From Thermoplasmatales archaeon ex4484_6 (GTDB taxonomy: Archaea > Thermoplasmatota > Penumbrarchaeia > Penumbrarchaeales > Penumbrarchaeaceae), in contig NJDO01000009.1 of assembly GCA_002254385.1 (NCBI GenBank), forward strand, positions 1-22,793: 22,793 nt of DNA, in the 5' to 3' direction. A program made the position numbers and the translations under genes. Positions within the stretch are counted from its first letter, which is position 1. The number at the start of each line of letters is the position of its first letter. Positions 1 to 7,218 of the stretch are shown in pieces. Under the pieces are notes generated by a model, which was not told the DNA's origin, did not search any database, and saw only the letters and a program-made list of their open reading frames with translations.

Positions 1-1
1 A

Positions 2-121
2 GGCTCTCCGATCCTCCCTATTCCCTTGTTTGTGCAGGTCGTAGAAGAGAGAGGGGACGATAATACAACACTTTTTCATCGATCGGATTTTAAAAAAAAA
101 TTACTGGAGAAACTTGAATAA
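2..121 (+). CDS. Possible C-terminal end of a gene that begins before the window
   Basis: An open frame enters from the left edge and closes at TAA 119-121, giving 39 residues that begin GSPILPIPLFVQVVEERG and end in a lysine-rich stretch (DFKKKLLEKLE). The composition looks protein-like, with a hydrophobic strand followed by a charged helix. The fragment is too short to assign to a family. It is more AT-rich than the genes downstream. The region after it carries T-runs (near 155, 231 and 293) that could end transcription. The other two plus frames close early. It could be chance, since a 40-codon open frame at a window edge is weak evidence. Confidence 0.33.
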   Translation, partial: GSPILPIPLFVQVVEERGDDNTTLFHRSDFKKKLLEKLE

Positions 122-407
122 AGCATTCCTGTCGATCTTAAAACAAAGTTACCATTTTTACGGGAGTTAAGATTCAATGTCCATTCTACTAAAACATGTG
201 TATCGCGGCCGATCATCGCAACTGAGAACCTTTTTCCGTATCTTCTCCTTCCCGGGATGCATCCATACACTTGGGAATATAATGGAATGATATCTTTTTA
301 ACATGTCGATGGTGGCTGATGCCATCCACGATCCGAACATCGATCGGAAGAAGATTGCTGGGTCCATGATAAATATATACTTGAACGGAGCTTCACTTCG
401 AGTCAAC
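122..407. other. AT-rich intergenic stretch before the iron-sulfur protein gene
   Basis: I see no convincing gene here. The stretch holds several T-runs of five or six bases that may terminate the upstream transcript, and two TATA-like elements: AATATAAT near 275-282 and AAATATATA at 371-379. An in-frame ATG at 303 would add 35 residues to the next gene. That extension uses CGG, CGA and ATT codons more freely than the rest of the window and precedes the natural positively charged N-terminus, so I left it out. Confidence 0.5.
371..379 (+). promoter_or_regulatory. TATA box of the NapH-like/thioredoxin operon
   Basis: AAATATATA is centred about 33 bases before the ATG at 408. This predicts a transcript starting near 400 and an almost leaderless mRNA, a spacing seen for other genes in this window. 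The alternative element near 278 would instead fit a leaderless start at 303. Confidence 0.5.
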
Positions 408-1643
408 ATGAATTCCGGGAGCTTTTCTGTCAGAACCTATCATCTGAGGGTGGTGAGCCAGATATTCTTCTTCTTCGTGGCTGTCCTTGGCATCTTCGGC
501 ATCGGGATGACAGGATTCATCTATCCGTTCTTCTTCTGCCCGGCAAGCCCCGCGGCATGCGGGGGGTGCCCCATCTGGGTAATAGAACACGGGACCATAG
601 AGATCAGCGCAGGTTTCACGAACGGCTATCTTATGATCCTGTATCTGATAGGTTTCTTCCTCCTGATCGGCTTACTTGTCGGCAGGTCCTTCTGCGGTTG
701 GGCATGTCCCGTGGGGACGCTCCAGGACCTCTTCTCCTTCCTGTCGAGGAAGCTGAAGACCACGAGATCCATTCTCATCCTCTCCGGCGTCTCCGCCCTG
801 ATGCTCATCTCGGGAGCTGCCATCCCCACACTGCTCGCAAATATGGGAGTGGACCTGCTCTACTACATGTTCATGGGATACGTGGGGGCCCTCGGTTCGT
901 TCCTTCTGGCCCTTTCGGGGATCCTTTTCATAAAACGTTCAAGGAACCTCGTTCCATCATTCGTATTCCTTGGCATCGGGACACTCTTCTGGATCACCGT
1001 TTTCGTTTCCAGGTATCTGAACTGGGACAGGGCCCCCACCTCCAGCATTGAACTGATGGGGCTGTTCGGTCTGATGTTCCACGTGATAGGGCTGGTCGGC
1101 ATCATCCGATCCATCATGGGGGAAAGGCTGCGCCCCGTAAGGAACATGAGAGGGTGGGACAAGTGGGCAAGACTGATCAAGGTGGGGCTGCTGATCCTGA
1201 TAGCTCCCACTTCATGGTACTTCGATACCCTGCTCTTCACGGATTTCGACCCCATCGGCGGAATAACCGCCACCATTCCCGAACTTCTACTGAATCCCAC
1301 GGGATGGGCGGCCAACCAGTTCTTCTGGTACAAGGCCGTGTTCGTGATCGGTGTCCTTGTCCTGGCAGCCCTTGTTGACAGGGGCTGGTGCAGGTATCTC
1401 TGCCCCATAGGTGCGATGTACGGCCCTGCCAACAAGATATCCCTGTCCGACATAGAGTTCAAGGAGGACAGATGCATACACTGCCAGAAATGCATACTGG
1501 CCTGTCCGATGGGCATCAACCCCAAGGAGAACAAGAAGGACCCCGAATGCATCAGGTGCGGAAGGTGTGTGGAGGTGTGCCCCGTGAACGCCCAGGTCTT
1601 CGTTCCTGTCAACTCGACGATAAGGGGGGTGTTCTCGAGATGA
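408..1643 (+). CDS. Polytopic 4Fe-4S membrane protein, NapH/RdxA-like
   Basis: This 411-residue membrane protein has about eight hydrophobic segments (roughly residues 17-43, 73-91, 120-143, 150-175, 182-201, 215-235, 255-270 and 307-323). It carries the two cysteine motifs of the NapH/RdxA/NosR family, CGWACPVG at 96-103 and CRYLCPIG at 328-335. A C-terminal two-cluster ferredoxin domain follows (Cys 356, 359, 362, 366 and 381, 384, 387, 391). Family members pass electrons through the membrane. By the positive-inside rule the N-terminus, both CP motifs and the ferredoxin domain are cytoplasmic. The unusual loop CPASPAACGGCP (44-55) is then outside. The gene overlaps the downstream thioredoxin gene by ATGA, so the two are almost certainly co-expressed. 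I infer that it carries cytosolic reducing power to the outer thioredoxin. The start at 408 is chosen over 303 from the TATA position and codon use. The family call is secure; the exact substrate is not. Confidence 0.88.
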   Translation: MNSGSFSVRTYHLRVVSQIFFFFVAVLGIFGIGMTGFIYPFFFCPASPAACGGCPIWVIEHGTIEISAGFTNGYLMILYLIGFFLLIGLLVGRSFCGWACPVGTLQDLFSFLSRKLKTTRSILILSGVSALMLISGAAIPTLLANMGVDLLYYMFMGYVGALGSFLLALSGILFIKRSRNLVPSFVFLGIGTLFWITVFVSRYLNWDRAPTSSIELMGLFGLMFHVIGLVGIIRSIMGERLRPVRNMRGWDKWARLIKVGLLILIAPTSWYFDTLLFTDFDPIGGITATIPELLLNPTGWAANQFFWYKAVFVIGVLVLAALVDRGWCRYLCPIGAMYGPANKISLSDIEFKEDRCIHCQKCILACPMGINPKENKKDPECIRCGRCVEVCPVNAQVFVPVNSTIRGVFSR

Positions 1644-2317
1644 AGGATCCGATACCGAAGTTCGGCGGAAGAACGATACCGGGAACCGTTCTGGTCATCA
1701 TCCTTCCACTGCTGCTGCTGGCAAGCGGAGCTGCATGGTATTTCGCCTCTGACGGCGGAGGCTACCGGGAAGTGGACAAACTGGCTTCCGTGAAATGCCT
1801 GGGATGCCTGGGACTGGATCCTGTCGTCCCGGGTTTCTCGGAGTTCTGGACCGCATATCCCGAAGACCACCTCCACGGGGGAGAGGAGGTCCCCCATCCG
1901 GACATCGTCATTGATACCCTTGATGACGACAGGTACGACCTTCTGATACTGTTCTTCTGGACTCAGGGATGCGTTCCCTGTGCGGAACAGTGGGAGGAGA
2001 TGGTGGACAGGGGCATAGCTGCCGGTCCCGAGAACGGGGGGCACGAAGGGGACAGGTACGAGCATGTGAGGATCATCTCCAACGACGCCGCCGAGGAGAC
2101 CGGACTCTACCACACGTACACACCGACCGGAAAGGAGACGGGGGTTCCCATGACCACATTCCTCTTCAGGGATGCCGAAGGAAAAATCCTCTGGTGGTCG
2201 CATTACGGCAAGATGGAGATCGGTGACCTGGAGGAGATGATAGAGAGCATACTGGATTACATCAAGGCGGATAGACTGAAGCACGATTATGATGAGATAT
2301 CGTCATCGGATTCCTGA
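1640..2317 (+). CDS. Membrane-anchored extracytoplasmic thioredoxin-fold protein
   Basis: This 225-residue protein has a short basic N-terminus, one membrane segment (about 14-36) and then an outer domain. The thioredoxin fold shows in the sequence: a hydrophobic strand LLILFFW runs into the active site CVPC (Cys 111 and 114), and GVPMT supplies the cis-proline (Pro 170). A second pair, CLGC (Cys 53 and 56), lies just after the membrane segment and is not part of a usual thioredoxin domain. It may accept electrons from the partner or bind metal. The start is the ATG whose ATGA overlaps the stop of the NapH-like gene; longer readings of the frame lie inside that gene. The likely role is thiol-disulfide exchange on exported proteins, fed by the neighbouring iron-sulfur protein. 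The 3' end overlaps the convergent peptidase gene by 31 bases. Confidence 0.85.
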   Translation: MKDPIPKFGGRTIPGTVLVIILPLLLLASGAAWYFASDGGGYREVDKLASVKCLGCLGLDPVVPGFSEFWTAYPEDHLHGGEEVPHPDIVIDTLDDDRYDLLILFFWTQGCVPCAEQWEEMVDRGIAAGPENGGHEGDRYEHVRIISNDAAEETGLYHTYTPTGKETGVPMTTFLFRDAEGKILWWSHYGKMEIGDLEEMIESILDYIKADRLKHDYDEISSSDS

Positions 2318-5300
2318 CCTTCCTCCACCGTATTACCAATCTTCCTTCTTCTTGCAATATAGAATACCAGACCGGCCGCTATCAACAATACGGTCAGGAC
2401 CGCTGCAATGATCGGAAAGACGGCCCCGCCTCCTTCGTCCTTCCCCTCATTCGGGATCTCCCCGCTTCCGGTACCGTTCCCGGACTGGACCGGGGGCGTG
2501 TCGGTAACGAACTCCACGTTCCAGCTGGTGGATGCGGCTCCTCCCCTGCCGTCCTCCACCCGGACGCTCAGAATAAGGGAATCCATCTCCCCGAAAAGGC
2601 TCCGGTTGAGCATGAAGCTCCCTCCATTCACGGATAGCTCCGCACCGTTCGATCTCCAGGTATATACAAGAATGTCACCGTCAGGGTCCACGGCAGAAAC
2701 GGAGAATTCCATCGAATCGTTTACAACCATTCGGGAGCTGGAGGGGGATCTGTCGATTATGACCGGGGGGCGGTTCACATCTATCACGTGCAGCTCCCAC
2801 GTCCTTCCGACCTCATCTATGCCGTCGGATACAACAACGGAAACGGCATATGATCCCGAGGAATTCCAGCCATACTCGAATGTGAAGGATTCGGAGGATG
2901 CGGTCTCGACACCATCCACAAACCATGATATGCGGATGACATCCCCGTCCTCATCCTCAACCTCGACGGAGAACGTTATGCTCCCGTCTTCCTCCTCATC
3001 CCTCGAAACAATATCCTCGGGGGGAATGCCGGAGACGATGCGGGGGGCCCGGTTCACATCGATCACCGTGACGTTCACAGAGAAAACGGAACTCCCCCTG
3101 CCGTCGCTTGCGGTGGCCGTCACCCGGTAGGTCCCCGCGGAATCATGATCGAAAAGAAAAGCATAACCCTCCCCGGTTCCCACCATCCTCCCGTCGAGGG
3201 ACCAGGTTATCTCCACCGCGTCCCCGTCGGGATCCGTCACATCGAGCTCCCATACCAGGCTCCCCCCGTCCGTCTCGTTCACGGATACATCTCTCATGGG
3301 ACCCTTCAGAACACTGATGAGGGGGGGGCGGTTCACATCGATGATCTCGATGTTCCATCTGTACCGCGATGATCCGTACAGATCCCCGGATTCCACCTCG
3401 AGAACATGCTTCCCGGAGGAGGAGTGATCGTAGCGGAACAGGTATTCATCGCCGCCCTGCTGCACCGTTACGCTGTCGAGCGACCATGTCCGCTCATCCT
3501 CGTAAGGGTCCCGGTCCAGGAACCGCGCGCGAAAAATCTGGCTGCCGTTCTCCTTCTCGTACAGCACCACATCGCCCTCCGGGTCCACATCGACGATCTC
3601 CGTGGGAACATGGACGTTCCTCACCCTGACCGTCCACCCCACCCGAACCTCTTTCCGGGGAACATCCGCATCAATGACGGATACGTTCACGGAGTGAACG
3701 GAGTCACCATCCCCCGAAGGATGGAACAGGAAGAAGGGGGCATCCACTCCCGACACCTCCGCGGAATCCACGGACCAAACGTAGGTGAGGTTCCCCACAT
3801 CCTCGTCGGAGACCACGACGGAGAGGTTCAACTCCCCCATGTCATCCATCTCGATCGATTCCTCATCCGGTATCCTTACAACAATCGGCGGCAGGTTGGG
3901 ATATCTCCCGATGACCGGGAGGATCACGGAAGAGGGTCTGCTCCGGTCCAGGAACAGCGTGTTGTTGGCAACGAGATGGCCGCTGTTGTCGTATATCCCG
4001 TCCCTCGTGTTGGGATTTGCCAGGAACCGGGGATAATTGGAGGAGGAGACGGCGACCCTTATCCTGTGACCCGCATTCCATGCGTAGGCCGTGGAGAACA
4101 TGTCCACGGTTACCCGGTAGGTCGTGCCCGGCTCCATGAACTCCCAGTGGTCCGAACCGTTGCGGTTCCTCATCCTCAAAATCCCGTCCGTCACAAGGAT
4201 CGACCTTCCATCGGGATACACGTCAGTTATCTTCACGGTGAAATCCGTATCATACCTGTCAGATGTGACATAAAGGTCGGCCGTTATCTTTCCGGTCACC
4301 TCCAGGGGCTCTTCAAGGACCGGTGTCTCGAACAGTATAACATCATTCCTGTTCTCCACCGGTCTCTGGTCCTTCAGACCGGAATTCGAACCGAAGTTCT
4401 GTCCGCCGATGGTGGGTACCGGATCGGACGGGTCGTACAGGTAGGAGATCGATACGCTGTCATCGAGAGGGGAGCGCGGGTCCAGTGAACCCCCCTGATG
4501 GAAGTACAGACGGGTACTGTTGGAAGGTACGGGCCATACATCCGAATACTTCCATTCCATGCCCGGTGCGTCCGGGTCGTCCGCATCCCCGATAAGAAAA
4601 TAGGTGACCGTGGGCCAGTCATCGAAGGCGTTGGAGGCGTTCAGCATGTACTGCTCCAGCATGTCATGGAACATGTCCTCCGTGAAACCTCCATCCGAAC
4701 CCGGCGGAAAATCGATATCACAATAATTGCGGTTGTAGGTGATGTCACCGTGGCTCCACGGACCCAGAACCAGCTTTGACCTGTTCCTTGCCCCGGGCCC
4801 CCCAAGGTAATTGTAACCCATGAAACCGTCGATGATACCCTCGCAGAAGGGATCGAACCATCCCCCTGCATGAATGGCGGGAACGTTCACAAGGGACCAC
4901 CTGTCGAGCAGGGAAAGATTTCCCCAGAACTGAAGAGAGAAGTTCTCGTTGTCATAGACGGCCCTTCTCTCCTCGTAGGGGCTGTCTATCATGAGCTCCC
5001 CCAGGTTCATCTTCATGAACTCGCCGCCGTGATACGCGGAGTAATGGTACATGTCCGGGGGAGCTTCCGTTATGAACTGACAGGTAAGGTTCGGTGGTGC
5101 CATTCCAGCCATCCTGTACTGGGCCACGCCCAGCGCGGAGCCACCGTAGGTCGCCACCTTTCCGTCGGACCAGCTCTGGTTTGCTATCCAGTCCACCGTG
5201 TCCCTTCCATCCACATGGGCATACCACAGGATCGGGAAATCATCTGTTCCCTCCGAATCGTATCTCCCCCTGGTATCCTGGGCGATACCGTTCCAGCCCT

Positions 5301-5556
5301 GCCTGGCAAAATAGGCATACAATCCGGACCTCTCCCTGTCGTAAGGGGTCCTTACCAGGATGGACCCCCTCGGACCTCCCTCCTCGGGTGAATGTACATC
5401 CGTAGCCAGATGCACACCGTCCCTCATCTCCACCATGTAGGTGGTCTTCACGGTGGCCCTTGAAGGGAGCCCTTCCGTCCTATCCTGAAGGACACCCGCG
5501 AACGAGACCAGGAAAAGGAGGATCACCGCCATTATCGAAACGTATCCGGAACGCAT
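2287..5556 (-). CDS. Surface-anchored CocE/S15-type serine hydrolase with Ig/PKD-like repeats
   Basis: This 1089-residue exported protein starts with a signal peptide or N-terminal anchor (about 5-23). An alpha/beta-hydrolase domain of the CocE/NonD (X-Pro dipeptidyl-peptidase, S15) family follows. RTPYDR at 70-75 supplies a candidate oxyanion tyrosine (72). The nucleophile elbow is YGGSALG with Ser 140, the acid is Asp 235 in GGWFD, and the base is His 269 in GPWSHG. A jelly-roll PepX_C-type domain spans about 405-550. Five Ig/PKD/cadherin-like beta domains of about 90 residues follow (about 556-648, 652-742, 745-834, 838-927, 931-1017), three of them joined by DVNRPP/DVNRAP linkers. A Gly/Glu linker, one membrane helix (about 1046-1067) and an RRRK stop-transfer tail end the protein. 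It probably cleaves peptides or esters outside the cell. An SD, GAGGT, lies six bases before the ATG. The exact substrate is unknown. Confidence 0.88.
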   Translation of the reverse strand: MRSGYVSIMAVILLFLVSFAGVLQDRTEGLPSRATVKTTYMVEMRDGVHLATDVHSPEEGGPRGSILVRTPYDRERSGLYAYFARQGWNGIAQDTRGRYDSEGTDDFPILWYAHVDGRDTVDWIANQSWSDGKVATYGGSALGVAQYRMAGMAPPNLTCQFITEAPPDMYHYSAYHGGEFMKMNLGELMIDSPYEERRAVYDNENFSLQFWGNLSLLDRWSLVNVPAIHAGGWFDPFCEGIIDGFMGYNYLGGPGARNRSKLVLGPWSHGDITYNRNYCDIDFPPGSDGGFTEDMFHDMLEQYMLNASNAFDDWPTVTYFLIGDADDPDAPGMEWKYSDVWPVPSNSTRLYFHQGGSLDPRSPLDDSVSISYLYDPSDPVPTIGGQNFGSNSGLKDQRPVENRNDVILFETPVLEEPLEVTGKITADLYVTSDRYDTDFTVKITDVYPDGRSILVTDGILRMRNRNGSDHWEFMEPGTTYRVTVDMFSTAYAWNAGHRIRVAVSSSNYPRFLANPNTRDGIYDNSGHLVANNTLFLDRSRPSSVILPVIGRYPNLPPIVVRIPDEESIEMDDMGELNLSVVVSDEDVGNLTYVWSVDSAEVSGVDAPFFLFHPSGDGDSVHSVNVSVIDADVPRKEVRVGWTVRVRNVHVPTEIVDVDPEGDVVLYEKENGSQIFRARFLDRDPYEDERTWSLDSVTVQQGGDEYLFRYDHSSSGKHVLEVESGDLYGSSRYRWNIEIIDVNRPPLISVLKGPMRDVSVNETDGGSLVWELDVTDPDGDAVEITWSLDGRMVGTGEGYAFLFDHDSAGTYRVTATASDGRGSSVFSVNVTVIDVNRAPRIVSGIPPEDIVSRDEEEDGSITFSVEVEDEDGDVIRISWFVDGVETASSESFTFEYGWNSSGSYAVSVVVSDGIDEVGRTWELHVIDVNRPPVIIDRSPSSSRMVVNDSMEFSVSAVDPDGDILVYTWRSNGAELSVNGGSFMLNRSLFGEMDSLILSVRVEDGRGGAASTSWNVEFVTDTPPVQSGNGTGSGEIPNEGKDEGGGAVFPIIAAVLTVLLIAAGLVFYIARRRKIGNTVEEGQESDDDISS

Positions 5557-5688
5557 GTGGGAACCTCTACGGGAGAACGAAACACCTTAATGCGGCATTC
5601 ACATCGAAGCGTAAAAGGGTTTCCATAGGCGGCCAGCGGGAACATCGGCACCCGACACCGGGGAGCTCGCAATTCGAGATCCGGGGTA

Positions 5689-5710
5689 AAGGGGAACCTC
5701 CGTTCCCCTT
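5689..5710. repeat. Perfect 9-bp inverted repeat in a divergent promoter region
   Basis: AAGGGGAAC (5689-5697) and GTTCCCCTT (5702-5710) flank a four-base loop. The core AGGGGAACC recurs as a direct copy at 5736-5744. The sites lie upstream of the RCK gene's TATA box and far upstream of the peptidase start. They look more like protein-binding half-sites than a leader structure. Confidence 0.55.
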
Positions 5711-5765
5711 GATCGAGGGAGCGCCGATGGCAGATAGGGGAACCCATCTATCAGCTGTAAAACAA

Positions 5766-5774
5766 CATTTATAG
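5766..5774 (+). promoter_or_regulatory. TATA box of the RCK/antiporter operon
   Basis: CATTTATAG is centred about 31 bases before the ATG at 5801. A transcript starting near 5796 would be practically leaderless, and no SD is visible before this start. Confidence 0.55.
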
Positions 5775-5800
5775 TAGCTCTTCATTGAATATTTCGATCG

Positions 5801-7204
5801 ATGATGAGGATTCTGATAATAGGAGGAGGGTCCGTAGGGGGAAAGCTCGCAACGGACCTGCGGGACCCTTTCGTTCTGGTCGAGTCGGACCCGTCAAGAG
5901 TGTGGGAGCTCAGGGAGATGCTGGGTTTCGACGATGACAGCAGAAATGTCGTACACGGTGACGGGACCTCCAGAGAGACGTTGGAACCCCTGTCGAATGA
6001 CATAGAGGCTGCCGTTGTCCTGATGAACAGGGACTCGGAGAACCTGGAAGCGGTTTCCACCCTTAAAGAGCTGGGAATCAAGAAGATCATCGCAAGGGTG
6101 AACCGCTCCGAGAACATGGCGAGATTCATGGAGTTCGGCGCGGAGGTGTTCCTCCACCCGACCGGATATGAAGAAGGACTCATCAGAACCATGCTCTACC
6201 CGGATACGAAGCATGCGATACAGATATTCGTCAGGGAAGGGTCCCCTGCGATCGGCAGATCGATCAGGGAGCTTGAACTTCCCGAGGGCACCGTGATAGG
6301 TTCCATACTGAGAGAGGACAGGCTGATACCACCCGAACCTTCACTCGTCATCCAGAATGGCGACCTTATCGCACTCGACACGGTGGGTTCCGGAGCCAGG
6401 AAAGCATGGAGGATATTCTCCAGAACGGGCAGGATTGGCCCCAGCGGCCACATACTCATTCCCCTTTCACGGGAGAGGGACCTGACCGCCGTCAAGGAGG
6501 GAGAGATGCTGGCAAAGAGCCTTGGTTCCGAGATGATATTCATAGTGAGGCCGGGCAGCGAGGAACTGTTGAAGACCGTCGGCGGATTCATCTCGAAGAG
6601 GATCCCCTTCAAGGTCATCCATTCCAACAACAGTACACGGGAAATGATGGAAGGGAGCAGGAGAATAAGCTGGGAGAGAAAGGAACGTCATGAGATGGAG
6701 CTCATGTCCATCCTGGAGGAGCACATGAGGGAGGGGGCGCCTCACGTGGATCTCGTCATTCTCCCTCCACCCAGCAAGCCGCCCATCTACTTCCCCTTCC
6801 TGCCGCAGAGCATTGACCGGCTCATAGAGGGTTCACCCATACCGGTGCTGGTTTCCAGGAACCCGAAGACCTACAGAAGGATCCTGATGTACATTCACAG
6901 CAGGTCCACCCAGGAGATCAACATCGCCATCGAGATAGCAAGGACCACCGGAGCCAGGATAACGGCCCTTTACAAGAGACCGAACCGGAAGCGGGCACAG
7001 TATCTGCAGAGGTTCGCCCAGGTATACCGAGTGGAGGTGGATATAGTCAGGTTCGCCGGAAACCCCACTGTCGAGCTCATAAAGGAGGTGAAAAGGAACT
7101 TGCACGATCTGATCCTCCTCAAGAGCAATCTAAAGGAGCTGCAGACATCCCAGATGAGGAGGCTGGTCCATCTGGGAGAGAGATCGGTGATAGTGGTGCC
7201 GTAG
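5801..7204 (+). CDS. RCK (TrkA-type) regulatory protein with C-terminal Usp-like domains
   Basis: This 467-residue soluble protein opens with a Rossmann RCK_N/TrkA-N domain (about 1-125): the nucleotide loop IIGGGSVGG at 6-14, acidic strand end VESD at 27-30, and GDGT at 53-56. An RCK_C/TrkA-C domain follows (about 138-205). The remaining residues look like two degenerate universal-stress-protein-type units (about 215-353 and 357-466), inferred from strand-helix alternation such as GHILIPLS, VDLVILPPP and RRILMYIH. RCK domains bind NAD(H), nucleotides or cations and gate potassium channels or antiporters. The next gene is a CPA2 antiporter starting 14 bases downstream, so this is very probably its ligand-sensing regulatory subunit. 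ATG codons at 5801 and 5804 are both possible. The domain calls for the first 205 residues are firm; the Usp assignment is moderate. Confidence 0.85.
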   Translation: MMRILIIGGGSVGGKLATDLRDPFVLVESDPSRVWELREMLGFDDDSRNVVHGDGTSRETLEPLSNDIEAAVVLMNRDSENLEAVSTLKELGIKKIIARVNRSENMARFMEFGAEVFLHPTGYEEGLIRTMLYPDTKHAIQIFVREGSPAIGRSIRELELPEGTVIGSILREDRLIPPEPSLVIQNGDLIALDTVGSGARKAWRIFSRTGRIGPSGHILIPLSRERDLTAVKEGEMLAKSLGSEMIFIVRPGSEELLKTVGGFISKRIPFKVIHSNNSTREMMEGSRRISWERKERHEMELMSILEEHMREGAPHVDLVILPPPSKPPIYFPFLPQSIDRLIEGSPIPVLVSRNPKTYRRILMYIHSRSTQEINIAIEIARTTGARITALYKRPNRKRAQYLQRFAQVYRVEVDIVRFAGNPTVELIKEVKRNLHDLILLKSNLKELQTSQMRRLVHLGERSVIVVP

Positions 7205-7209
7205 GTGAT
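7204..7209 (+). promoter_or_regulatory. SD that selects the antiporter start
   Basis: GGTGAT begins on the last base of the RCK gene's TAG stop and stands nine bases before the ATG at 7219. It is too close (three bases) to the upstream in-frame TTG at 7213, which is why I prefer 7219. Confidence 0.65.
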
Positions 7210-7218
7210 GATTTGGAA

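Noticed and set aside
303..407. N-terminal extension of the NapH-like protein from ATG 303
   Set aside because: Its codons differ from the gene body, it comes before the family's natural N-terminus, and a TATA box at 371-379 would fall inside it. It is not excluded, because another TATA-like element near 278 fits a leaderless start at 303.
863..2284. 473-codon minus-strand frame across the redox operon
   Set aside because: It lies antisense to two well-supported genes with conserved cysteine motifs, and its composition is that of a shadow frame.
3406..4488. Long plus-strand open frame opposite the peptidase gene
   Set aside because: It mirrors the peptidase coding frame in GC-rich DNA, has no SD or TATA box, and its product has no recognisable domain, while the minus strand encodes a clear hydrolase.
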